DNA of 64,000 bases, from assembly GCF_033807715.1 (NCBI RefSeq), contig NC_084590.1, forward strand, positions 2,268,501 through 2,332,500, read 5' to 3'. A program made the position numbers and the translations under genes. Of the stretch, positions 1 to 10,376 are shown piece after piece. Under the pieces are notes generated by a model. That model searched no databases. It had not been told where the DNA came from and saw only the letters and a program-made list of their open reading frames with translations. Within the stretch, counting starts at the first letter, position 1; each line of letters opens with the position of its first letter. Origin of the DNA: Cololabis saira (Eukaryota > Chordata > Actinopteri > Beloniformes > Belonidae).

Positions 1-131
1 CGCTACGTCCGGCCAGAGAAACCCCACCCTGTCTGGTGAAAAGACGCGGCCTGCTCACTCCTCAGGTTAAGGAGGAGACCTGAGCTCAGTGCAGGGCCCT
101 CCCGGGGTTGGTAGAGGATAGTAATGACCAG
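1..131. other. Window edge, nothing assignable
   Basis: No coding potential or recognisable repeat is seen here. The right edge is the CAG that precedes the first Harbinger-like terminal repeat. Confidence 0.4.
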
Positions 132-590
132 GGGCCTCATTTAAAATGGACTGCGTAGGAGTCATACTAAAAGTGCACGTACGCTCAAAAGCCAAAAATG
201 CCGGGCGCAAAAAAAAATCCGGATCAATAAAACCATGTGCACGCAGATTTGCACGCAACGTTCCTTTATGAATCACAGACCTGCGCAGCTGAATCCGCCT
301 CTAATCCCGCCCTCTACACGCCCATAAATGCATATGGATGAGCCTACTGAGCATGTGCAGTGGCTTCCTCCAGCCTGTTTGGCGTCAGAATGAATTATAG
401 CAGCCACCGTGACACTGACTTTCACGGAGACAGAGATGTTGTAGATGATGTGGAGGACAGGAAAACCACATTATTTGGTGGTCACAGTAAAAGTTAGAAT
501 AACTATATAAATAGTATACAATAAAATAAAGCGAGTGAGTGGCAGCACGCCGTTGCTGCGATAAACGCTGTGAGTTCCCCGGCGCAACAG
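132..590 (+). mobile_element. PIF/Harbinger-like element fragment with Myb/SANT-like remnant
   Basis: The left end reads GGGCCTCATTTAAAA directly after CAG, the CWG target favoured by PIF/Harbinger elements. The same terminus bounds the full copy at 34633-36157. From about 412 to 560 the plus strand carries a decayed ORF (FTETEML, then ASEWQHAVAAINAV) that matches the Myb/SANT-like DNA-binding gene in that copy. The family's second gene normally assists the HARBI1-type transposase, but no transposase is visible here. The right end is lost near 600, where L1 3'-UTR-like sequence follows. Confidence 0.6.
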
Positions 591-744
591 GGGACACACA
601 CACACACACGTCCCCCCGTCTTTTCAAAATCATGTTTTTTTCCCCCTTACAGTTTAAAAACTAACGGTAGGCTCAGCCTTAAATTGAAAATTATCAAGAC
701 ACTGTATGAAAGCGATACGAAAACGGCCCCGCAGCCCCGCATTC

Positions 745-1065
745 CAGGTGGGCTGGGGTGTGAGCCTGAAACTCCCACTCGCGGGGCTGGGCTTTTCCTG
801 GGTGGGGGGTGGCTGCCTGCGCTGGGGGGGCATTGCTGCCTTGGGCGGTCGTCGTTAGGGCAGGGGGCGCGTGCCCCGGCGTCTGCAGGGACTCTGGCCT
901 GTGGGGAACATGGGTGCATATCAGGGCCAGTACCACTGGCCCTGCCTCCTGGCTTCGTCCTCCTCTCCTCCTCCTGCCCCACTGCATGACTCACACACAC
1001 ATTCACTTAGGTCCGAGGGGTCGGGGGGTCCTGGGACGCGCGGCAGTGGCAGGACGCCACCGGGG
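745..1065 (+). mobile_element. L1-type LINE 3'-UTR fragment
   Basis: This GC-rich, non-coding segment shares long stretches with the 3' UTR of the L1 element further right (about 58985-59560). The shared blocks include the run around CTGGGTGGGGGGTGGCTG and the later CTTCCTGGCTTCG-type block followed by a CACACA tract. It therefore looks like a 5'-truncated copy or 3'-UTR remnant. Open frames crossing it arise from GC bias, not genes. Confidence 0.55.
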
Positions 1066-3210
1066 AGCGGATAGAGAGCTCCGCGCTGCTGGTGCAGCCT
1101 CGCCTTGGGCCTCACTGCTTCAGCTGCCTGACCGGATCACAGTATGGGCGACGGACCGATGCACGGACTGCACAGCATGGAGGATGTTGAGGTGAGTCAA
1201 AGGTCTCAGCTGAGATTTACAATCGTATACGGCATCGAATATTATTTTCTAGCTCCATTTATTGTGATTTTTAAGTTATTTTACTTGTACTAGAAAAAGC
1301 TAAAACTACCAACCCATTGCCAGAATAAAATGTTCGTATTAAGTTTCGTTTTCGCGTATCATTTAACGCCACATTAAACGGCTGTTATCAATGAAATTAT
1401 TGAAATTAAGTTTGACGTTAAGTGGCTTGTTACAGTGTGGATCATCTTGTATAAAGCAATCTGTAGCCTTTCTTCTTTGAAGGAGAGTGGTGCTGCTGCT
1501 ATTGCTAATGAGGCAATTAATGGCAGTGTGAGTGAGGGGGTCGCAGAGAGGCATGGACGCAGATGCACAGAGTGGGATGGGGAGGAACATCTTGTGGATT
1601 TTTTGTTGTCACAGCCATTCCACAGTTTGGATGACGCAGCAAAGGGGAAGATCAAGACTGCTGGACGACCAACTCCACAGATCACCATGATCAACAGTCA
1701 ACAGAAAGATTCCAAGCTGAATAAGGTCTGGTATGAGCGATATTCTTGGCTAACAGGCAGTCCCACGACTAACCGATTGTATTGTTGGCCATGCCTTCTG
1801 ATGGGGAACCCTAAAGCTCACTTTAACACTGGGTCTGCTCAAGGATTCTGTGAGATTAAGAATTTGGATAGGGCTACAAAAAGGCATGACAAGTGTTTTG
1901 ATCACATTGGCGCAAATAGTAGGCTGAAGCTTTTTGGTCAGGTGCACATCAACGAGCTGATTGACGAGGGAGCACGTTTGCAGAGAGCAAACTACAATGT
2001 AAAAGTCAGAAGAAACAGAGATGCGCTAATCCGTCTCATTGATGCAACATTGTATCTTGGAATGCAAGAGCAATCCTTCAGAGGGCACGACGAGAGGCAG
2101 GAGTCGGCTAACAAGGGCAACTACAGGGAGTTGGTGGACTTGATAGCATGCTATGACACCATATTAGCGGAGCATATTGAGAATTCTAGTGTGTTTTCTG
2201 GCCTGTCTAAAACAATTCAAAATTATTTGATATCAGCAATTGCATCGACAATTAAGAGTGAGATCAACAGAGAGGTGGATGCAGCTCCCTTTTTTGCATG
2301 GCAGATTGATGAGACAACTGATGTGAGCTGTCACTCTCAGTTGTCTGTTATTGTCCGTTACATAGAAGATAATGGCAAAATTCAGGAGCGCTTTTTGGGC
2401 TTTTTTGACGTATCCAGTGGACGGGAGGCCCAGTCCATTTTTGAGTTACTGCAGTCAGAGATGTCTGATCTGAACTTTGTGGAGAAGCTCATTGCACAAA
2501 CTTATGATGGCGCTGCCGTTATGGCATCAGATCTTAACGGCTTACAAGCTAGGGTGCGAGCGGTTGCCCCCAGTGCAGTCTTTGTGCATTGCTATGCACA
2601 TCGCCTTAATCTCGTCCTCAGCCAAGGATTGAAAAGCATCCCCAAGGCCAAGATTTTATTTGCTACTCTTGGTGGGTTCAGCTCTTATTTTTGCAAATTA
2701 ACCAAAAGAGTAATGATGCTGGAAGAATCTGGATGTTCCAAAGTGCCAAGAAGTGCACCCACACGTTGAAACTTCACCTCTCGTATTGTCAACACAGTGG
2801 CTCTAAACAGAGACAGCCTAATAGACACATTCACTTGCATAATCAATCACCCCTCAATGGATGATGAGTCTATAAGAACAGCAGATGGGCTGAAGACAAA
2901 ATTAGAAGATTTTGGGGTAAATCCACAAAGAACAGATTGCGCCCGCAAATAGCGCTGTGAATTGCGCTGCATTAGCGCCCGCAATTTGCCCCGCTTTAAG
3001 GTCCTATTCACAAGAGATTTTGCTCTAATGATATACCGGAGCAAACACGCCCATAACGTTTTGCGGCTGAGTGCAATTTGCACTTGTCTGAGTGAGCGGA
3101 GCTGTTTCCAGTGTTCTCCATATTTCAGCACACACATTGGTCCCTAATGAAAACTGCAGAGAGCACAATAGACTCAACTTTCACGTATTTGTATTTCTAG
3201 TATTTCGCAT

Positions 3211-3385
<175 letters not shown>

Positions 3386-3537
3386 ACATAAACATAAAAA
3401 TCAACCACACTTCCATTCAGACAATAAAAGCACATTCATAATATTAAAATAAACATAGTTTATAGTGTAGTTGCCTTATTAAAATAAACATATAAGGTTT
3501 TTAAACAAATATCGTGTAAAGTGCAAACTAAAATATA

Positions 3538-4016
3538 GTCCAGTTGTGGCAGAGGTGAGTGTGTGAAACTGAGTTCAGGACGAGATAAACAGTCTTATTG
3601 CTGCGGGGACGCAAGGATCTCCTGAACCGCTCCGTTCTGCAGCGCAGTGAGCGGAGGCTGCGGACCCGACCGCTGCAGCTGCTGCCCCTCTGTTGCTCCT
3701 GGAGGCTGTGGAAAGGGTGTCTCTCCATTATAGCACTCAGTTTGTTCAGTGTGCCCCTCTCCACCACAGATCTTAGCGGGTCCAGACTCCTGCCCAACAC
3801 TGAGCCCGCTTTTTTGACCAGTTTGTTCAGTCGCCTGGTGTTTTTGATTGCAAGGCTGCCCCCCCAACACAAAGCAGCAAAAACGAGTGCACTGGCCACC
3901 ATCGTGTGGTAGAACATAGCCATCATCTCCACACACACATCAAAAGACCTCAGTGTCTGTATGACATAAGCTAATGAAATGTCAAATGTTAAGAGGCTGT
4001 GCGCATTTACGCACAA
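3538..4016 (-). pseudogene. L2-like LINE reverse transcriptase C-terminal fragment
   Basis: The minus-strand peptide has the C-terminal signature of fish L2/CR1-group ORF2 proteins: FYHTMVASALVFAALCWGG, then RRLNKLVKKAGSVLG, then LNKLSAIMERHPFHSL and RFRRSLRPRSN. The same signature is cleaner at 42523-43005. Polymerase motifs are absent because the copy is 5'-truncated. It sits within the Harbinger-like element and its 3' end points towards the (ATAG)n tract. Confidence 0.75.
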
Positions 4017-6145
4017 GGCACAGCACCAGTAACTTCATTAACACCGGATCGGGATCAGATCAGGATCTAATGGTAATTCATGTTCTTTGTTTTGCTACAC
4101 ACACCTACAGGTCAGCTGTTAAACACACACATTCTAGATTTATATGTTTATATGGTGGAATTGTTTGTAATAAAGCAGCCCCTTATGTATGGATGAATCC
4201 TGAACTCCGTCCTGTTACTTTTATTTTTAAATCCGAGATAAGTCCACAACCCCACTTGATCTGACTGTCTACAGTCATGTCTGACTGTAGATTTCACCCT
4301 CAATATCATTCAGTATCACACAGGCTTGAATGACATTGAAGAGAGAGAGAAACAGAGAGAGACGGGGAGTGAGGAGTTTGCGCGCAGTTTAATATACACG
4401 CTTCTGAAACACGGTATTTGCTCCACTATTTTTGCGTGTGGCAAATAGCCCTGGCCTTTGTGAATTAGGCGCTTTTTGCAATGAGGCTTATTTGCATAGA
4501 AAAGGGGCAATTTTGCGCCGAATGTATGAATATTACCTAATTTACATGCATGCAAATGGAACCGGCGCAGACTGCCACTATTTGCTTGGCAGCGCAGTTT
4601 GTGGAGCAATTCGCCCTTTGCGGGTGCTTTGTGAATTAGACGCTCTATTTTTGTCTCATTTGCACCGGTTTAGCGGCCGCAAAAGCCGTGCAATCCTTTT
4701 GTGGATTTGGCCCTTTGAATTCATGTTTTTGCTTTTTACATGTGAGCAGATTTTCTCCCACACAGATGTTGTGTTTGACGTGCTGCAGACAAAAGCAATG
4801 GCTGTTTCATTTTGTAAAAGGAGCGTTGAGAGGCTCATGGACACTATGGAGGAGCTGAAGTCAGAGGAGGCATTTGAGAGGATTTTCAGTAGAGCAGCAG
4901 ATGTTACAGAGGATCCGGAGCTCATGCACAGAAGAAAACGAAGACAAGGTAATGAGGATCCCAGACAATTTTATAGGAAACTGTTTGACTCCATCCATGC
5001 AAGTGTTAAAAGTCAGATTGGTCAGCGGTATCAAAACCTTGAATGTTTAAGATTCATGGAGCTTCTGGATTTTGACAAATTACCGTTATTCAAAATGGAC
5101 TTTCCCTTTGCTGCATTCACAAGTCTGACAGATAACTATGGCCATTTCTTTGACCTGGCAAAACTGAAGTCAGAGTTGCAGGTGTTTTACAGTGACAAGG
5201 AGATCCAAGGTGGCAGCATTAAGCTTTGTGATTTGCAGCCCCGCTCCTTCCCATACGCAGAGTACGCACATTGCGTAAGGCCCCCGACGGCCAGGGGCCC
5301 CCAATTGCCTGAGCGAATTTGCGGAGTTTAGGCAAAGAACGTACTATAGGATCCTCCCACTCTCTGAGTACTACAGACAGACCCCTCGCCACAGCTGCTG
5401 CTACGGTATTTGCGCAGTGGTGCGTTGTGAATCCAAAAACGTAACTTGACGTTCAATCTCATGCGTGCACGGCGCAGCAGCCAGCAGCTGTTTGTTTACG
5501 TTTACGAGCCGGCGACCGAGCCGGCGCTAAAAAGAAAACCTAGTTCAGAGTTACAGTAGTAACAGTAACACCAACACTGCAGACTGCAAAATGAAAAGGA
5601 TATATCCTTCAGGGTGTGAAAAAAAGAAAAAGAAGCAACGGAATGATGAGCTGCGTCAACAACAGTCAGGTAACCAGCCAACGTGACTTCCATGCAACTT
5701 GCAGTGTTGCAGACTAGTAACGTCAATGTCGTGTTTTTGTTTTTAAAGAGGAATTCCACCATTTTTTTATATTTTACTATGTCATCATGTAATTAAGATA
5801 CGGTAGATATTGGCTTAGAGAATGATGTTGTGTGGTGGTGTGGAACTTTGGAAGTTGAATTGTGGAAATAATAATAAAACAACAGTGACATACCTCCAAT
5901 CTGTGGGGGGGCACCATGGAGGTGTGAATGAAAATGGGTGGAATTCCCCATTGTTGTGGTGAACTTGCCACAGTGTTGTACATAAGAAAATCATGCACAA
6001 TCTACAGCATGATTTTTTGTCGTTTTGCTGTAGCTTTGTTAGTTGTATCTGTATGACTATGACCAGAGCCTTGGGGTACCTATCCCAGTGGGCCATATAC
6101 AGTTTTTATCTTAGCCGGATATTTTTATACTTGGATTAACCTAGC

Positions 6146-6157
6146 TAATATATAATA

Positions 6158-6255
<98 letters not shown>

Positions 6256-6265
6256 TATATTATAC
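6146..6265. repeat. (AT)n microsatellite
   Basis: A nearly pure AT dinucleotide tract with ATA interruptions at both edges, inside the nested hAT. Confidence 0.95.
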
Positions 6266-6308
6266 ATTTCAAATTTGCATAAAATTAGCTTGCATTCTGT
6301 TACTATGC

Positions 6309-6311
<3 letters not shown>

Positions 6312-6392
<81 letters not shown>
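6312..6392. repeat. (GT)n microsatellite
   Basis: About 40 GT units, inside the nested hAT, about 50 bp after the AT tract. Confidence 0.95.
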
Positions 6393-6394
<2 letters not shown>

Positions 6395-7664
6395 GTGGGC
6401 CCGGGGCAGAGGGGGTGGGGGTAGTGGATTTATAACAGTTCAGTTATCTTATTGTTTGTTTGTCGCTCTCTTTTTGTATCTATAATTTCCAGGAGCTATG
6501 CTTAAGTTTGTGACTAAAGCCACAAAACAGCCACAGTCTACCTACTCTGAATATGGATTTTAACTGTTTTTAAGGTGAGAGAAACCCTGCAAAAACACTG
6601 GCCAAAATCAGTCCAAATCGGCCCAAATCGTGCCCAAATTGGCCCAAATCGCCGATTCCTGCTTAGGGCCCCCTGGGAGCCAGGATCGGCACTGGTGATT
6701 CGTTACAGTTAATGAAAGCCAGTGGACTGAGCGATGCAATGCCTGAATTGTACAGACTTATGTCTCTGATTGCCACAATCGGGGTTACATCTGCTGGGGT
6801 TGAGAGGAGTTTCTCTTGTCTGAAAAGACTGAAAAGTTACACAAGGAACACAATGGGACAAGAGCGATTGAGGAACTTGGCAATCCTTGCAATTGAGAGG
6901 AAAATTCTAAAATCTCTCAGAAAGAATCCTCACTGGTATGAGAAGACCATAGACATCTTTGTCGCACAGACTTCTAGAAGAATGGACTTCACTTTTAAGT
7001 AAATTTGTCACCCTGCCTCTCTGTCATGGTCCTGGTGGCAACAGCCACTCTGCCTTGTGACTTTACAAGATCTAAAGAAAAGGTGAGTATTCATAGTTCA
7101 ATTTAGTTTCAACTAGTTTTAGTTTTTCCAATCACTGCCAAAGCTTGATTTCTGTTGATATTTTACTTACTACACTTTGTCTGACCTTGCAAGATCCAAA
7201 GAAGACGAGGCCTCACCGCAGCTATGAAGATAGTCTCCCAAGATGTAAATTGAGTGGAACACATTGCTTTGTTATTAATAATTCTAGATTTTCATGGTTT
7301 TTCTTTTTTCTTTTCAAATCAGAGGGTGTTCTGTAAAATTCCCACTGTGACGTACTGGGTGCCTTCACAGGTGTTGAACACTGGCCTGCTTCTTGTTACA
7401 CCTCACATCCTTGATAAATACTGTAGTAGGCCTGTATGGTTCATCTGGAAACAACAGGATTGAATAAAATGATGTTGTTGTTAAGAAATCTTGTATGCCA
7501 TTCTTTTACTGCTTAATTTTCGTTGAATATAAGAAAATAGGGTAGTCAACTAATATAAAATAACATGACGCCGTGGGTTGGTTTTCCTCCCGTCCTCCCC
7601 AATTTTTTCAGTCACCGGCCGCCACTGGTAGACGCACATTAAAACACTAAGTTATTATTCTCAC

Positions 7665-7764
7665 CAACACCACCAAACGGTAGAGAGCTGAGGGTGTAGT
7701 GCATCATGACATCATTGACTGTCACTCCTCCACTCGTGGTTTCCTCAATCATTTTTTTGATTGC
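7665..7764 (-). CDS. aldh3a2: Fatty aldehyde dehydrogenase, coding exon 8
   Basis: This exon encodes [14 protein letters not shown], then [17 protein letters not shown], the C-terminal part of the ALDH3 catalytic domain that packs against the active site. The acceptor is CTGTAAG before GCAATC and the donor is GTTG/GTGAGA. Its 100 nt bring the cumulative coding length to 1210, leaving one base of a split glycine codon. About 80 codons of the family's usual ~485, including the C-terminal membrane anchor of ALDH3A2, are still missing. No match is seen between here and position 1, which a hAT element occupies, so the final exons should lie left of the window. Confidence 0.85.
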
Positions 7765-7853
7765 CTTACAGAGACAAGAGCAAAAGAAAAGAGTGAGACG
7801 GTATACTGGTATGTGCCAACTTTAAAAGCTGCCAAACAGTTTCTACGGCTCAC

Positions 7854-8020
7854 CGTCTTATCCGAGCAGAAGATGTAGAGAGCCAGGGGTTTCTCTCTTT
7901 CATTGATGAAGTTAATGGCATCATCCATGTCACTGACAGTCACTATGGGCAGCAACGGGCCGAATATCTCCTCCTGCATCAGCCTTGAGTGGGGGGGCAC
8001 GTCTTTCAGGACTGTTGGGG
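7854..8020 (-). CDS. aldh3a2: Fatty aldehyde dehydrogenase, coding exon 7
   Basis: The product reads [22 protein letters not shown], continuing as [16 protein letters not shown] and [23 protein letters not shown] and [11 protein letters not shown] are ALDH3 hallmarks. The donor is GACG/GTGAGC. The acceptor that keeps the frame and the conserved YI-APTVL junction is a weak site (TTTGAAAG). A stronger-looking TTTATTTCAG lies 29 nt upstream but would give an immediate stop. Length is 167 nt, ending in phase 0. The upstream intron is only 96 nt. Confidence 0.88.
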
Positions 8021-8116
8021 CTTTCAAACCAACATCAACATCCATTAAACTGAAATAAAAACCAGGTAAACTCCTTTGATCCGTGTGAACCAGAAACTGA
8101 AAACATTCCCTCCTAC

Positions 8117-8258
8117 CAATGTAGCATTGTGAGGCGTCACTTTGCCCTCCAACGACTGGTGTGTAACCCTCCATCAGGCTCATGATTCTGTTGTAGTGCC
8201 GCTGGTTGATGATTCTGCCGTAGTCAGGGGAACATTTGGGATCGGCACCATAAAACTC
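8117..8258 (-). CDS. aldh3a2: Fatty aldehyde dehydrogenase, coding exon 6
   Basis: The exon reads [19 protein letters not shown], then [12 protein letters not shown] and [11 protein letters not shown]. This matches the ALDH3A2 segment that follows the catalytic cysteine block, including the family motif SPDYGRIIN. The acceptor is TCCATCCCAG and the donor ATTG/GTAGGA. Length is 142 nt and the reading phase is preserved. The intron to exon 5 is only 82 bp, in contrast to the transposon-filled introns elsewhere in this gene. Confidence 0.9.
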
Positions 8259-8340
8259 CTGGGATGGATAAAAGAGGTCTTAATAGAGCCTCATACAGTG
8301 CAGCTACATCCAAAATGAGCAATCTACCGTCCAGTGTTAC

Positions 8341-8458
8341 CAGCAGGGTTTGTCGGATGCATTCCACCACCCGGCCCTGGATGCAGGGTTCACACAGGAT
8401 GTAGTCTGGAGCGATGCATGTCTGGCCGCAGTTGACGTACTTTCCCCATGTGACGCGG
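8341..8458 (-). CDS. aldh3a2: Fatty aldehyde dehydrogenase, coding exon 5 (catalytic cysteine)
   Basis: This exon carries the active-site block [20 protein letters not shown]. The second cysteine of NCGQTC is the ALDH3 nucleophile that forms the thiohemiacetal with the aldehyde. It continues as [33 protein letters not shown] is closer to ALDH3A2 than to ALDH3B as I remember these families. The acceptor is TTTTTGTGCAG and the donor CTGCTG/GTAACA. Length is 118 nt; codons join exon 4 through a split arginine. Confidence 0.93.
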
Positions 8459-8498
8459 CTGCACAAAAACAAAGGTCAATGATTGTTTGGCTCACAGC

Positions 8499-9234
8499 TA
8501 GGGCTGTAACAATATATCGTGTCACGAAATTTCACGATACAAAAACGTCACGATACGTGTCGTGGAGGTGACAAACTGCAGCGCGATATTGGGTTATTAA
8601 TATTAATATATTGTGTTTACTAGTAAATGACCGCACCTCGACCCGCGGACCAAAATCTGACTCCGCTCAGAAGAAACTAGTACCGTTTTGCGGTCCCCAT
8701 CACGGAACTCTTGGGGGGTTTTGAGCTCCAAACTTTTGAGCAGGTGAAGCTCTGAGCTCTGTCATAAACTAAATAACAGTCATGTTGCATTTTGAGTTTG
8801 GGACTTTTCATAGTTTATTTATTTACTTTTATTTATGTATTTAATTTTAGTTGTTAAATTTCTGGAAAAGAAAAAAGTAAAATCATACATGAGAGAAACT
8901 ATTCAGTTTGTGGCAAAATATGTGTACTTGTATGAAACTGAAGATGCATAATGCAAACCTGACATTTACTTTTAGTTCAGTTCGTGGAAAATGGTTGGCC
9001 TGGCTTTCTCTTTAAAACTTAAACAGTTATAAAGCATTACAAACTGTAACAATAGGGCAAACGCACAGCATTGTTTTGTATTTTGTGTCTTTCAAATAAA
9101 AGATAATTTTTTCCAAACATATGTTCCTCATTCAAGGTTGTTAAAAAAATACTGCTATAATATCGTATCGTTATCGTGACCTCAATATGGTGTATGGTAC
9201 CGTATCGGGAGATTAATGTATCATTACACCCTTA
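8499..9234. mobile_element. MITE with TAGGG-type inverted ends (hAT-like)
   Basis: The left end reads TAGGGCTGTAACAATATATC and the right end, inverted, TAAGGGTGTAATGATACATT, an imperfect inverted pair. The ends contain ATCG-rich near-repeats typical of small fish hAT MITEs. I found no convincing 8-bp duplication, so the class is tentative. It fills most of the 883-bp intron between ALDH coding exons 4 and 5. Confidence 0.5.
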
Positions 9235-9341
9235 GTATTTATCGTCTCTTAATCCGCTGTTCAGGTCTAAAATCTTGTTGGTACTGTTTGTAATTTCCCA
9301 TCACTACTGGGATTCAGGTGGTGGTGTGCTGGTGTGATTAC

Positions 9342-9550
9342 CGGCAGGCGACTCTGACGTCACAGTCCTTGTCGATGTAGCAGGGGCTCTTCCCCCCCAG
9401 CTCCAGGGTGACCGGGGTGAGGTGGCGAGCTGCCGCTCCCATCACCAGTTTACCCACGCTGGGACTTCCCGTGTAGAACACGTGATCAAACCTAAACTTC
9501 AGCAGCTCCTGGGTCTCGGAGGCTCCGCCGGTCACCACCGGATACAGATC
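9342..9550 (-). CDS. aldh3a2: Fatty aldehyde dehydrogenase, coding exon 4 (catalytic glutamate)
   Basis: The product begins [17 protein letters not shown] and continues [17 protein letters not shown], then [19 protein letters not shown] and [15 protein letters not shown]-type residues bind NAD(P)+, and the glutamate in LELGGK is the general base of the family. The acceptor is TATTTGCAG and the donor CTGCCG/GTAATC. Length is 209 nt. The preceding intron of 7.3 kb holds the mariner-MITE/Ngaro/IS3EU-like nest. Confidence 0.93.
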
Positions 9551-9784
9551 CTGCAAATACACACAGATATGTTTTTTTTTGTTTTTTTTCTCAGAAACAG
9601 CTGGCACGATATTTCAAATGCAAATTAAAAAAAAGAATGATTGGTACTCTAACTTTGATTCATAGTTCTTCGCAGACACTATGAACCAAGCTATTTGTTT
9701 TATCCGTGCCCTTCTTCATTTCATTTGTTAATTCAGTAATTACATTTGTTGCAATTATGATTCACTTGGATGACCCATTTTAGT

Positions 9785-9975
9785 TGCAGGTGATGAAAGG
9801 AAGCAAGGGAGGAAGGAATCAGAGAAGGAAGGAGTCGAGACAGGGAATTAAGAAAGGATGCAAATTGTGAAGGAAGGAAGAAAGCGAGGAATAAGGGGAT
9901 CCAGGAAAGAAAGAATCAAAGAAGGGTGTAAAAAGGAAATAAGGAAGGAAGAAAAAACGCAAAGGAAGGAAATGG
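9785..9975. repeat. Imperfect purine-rich (GGAA)n tract
   Basis: About 190 bp of degenerate GGAA/AAGG units on the plus strand, with almost no pyrimidines in places. It lies within an ALDH intron. No other function is visible. Confidence 0.7.
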
Positions 9976-10172
9976 TTGTTGATGCCTGTGTTAACAGAGG
10001 ACTACTTCTTGATAGAGTAAAGTTTTTAATGTAATTTATGAGTGTATTAACATATAAAGGGATGTTGTTGAGAAAAACACAAAATATGGCTTTATACTTT
10101 CTCCAAATCAGTAAAAGTCAAAGCAGATTTACAGGACTGTCTCAGAAAATTAGAATATTGTGATTTTCTGTA

Positions 10173-10318
10173 TTGGAGCTTAACCAGCGAGTTTCAGGAG
10201 CAGGACCACGCCTCAACCACGCCCCAACCACGCCTCTTCCGGCACCACGCCTCTCCGGCATACCTTCAAATACTAACCTAAACCTCAGTTCCTCTTCGCT
10301 CTCGTTCTTTTGCACCAG
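10173..10318 (+). repeat. Ngaro A1 direct repeat
   Basis: Nearly identical to A2 at 15047-15201, starting TTGGAGCTTAACCAGCGAG in both. A2 has one extra copy of the CAACCACGCC unit. Confidence 0.9.
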
Positions 10319-10376
10319 AGCCGAAAAAACGTCAAACACTAACACTTGTATATCTAAAATTTCTTACCTTTCAGAC

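Larger units (their letters stand above)
5236..6694. mobile_element. Non-autonomous hAT inside the hAT transposase
   Basis: The left end is CAGCCCCGCTCC and the right end, inverted, is CAGTGCCGATCC. An 8-bp duplication flanks it: GTGATTTG at 5228-5235 and GTGATTCG at 6695-6702. The transposase frame resumes on the far side. No ORF of its own is seen; the interior holds (AT)n and (GT)n tracts. Length (1459 bp), ends and 8-bp duplication support a hAT-derived non-autonomous element. Confidence 0.8.

Noticed and set aside
1144..1191. Short ATG frame (MGDGPMHGLHSMEDVE) followed by GTGAGT, resembling a first exon
   Set aside because: I cannot place the peptide in any family, and no second exon is evident. 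It may be the hAT's first exon or chance.
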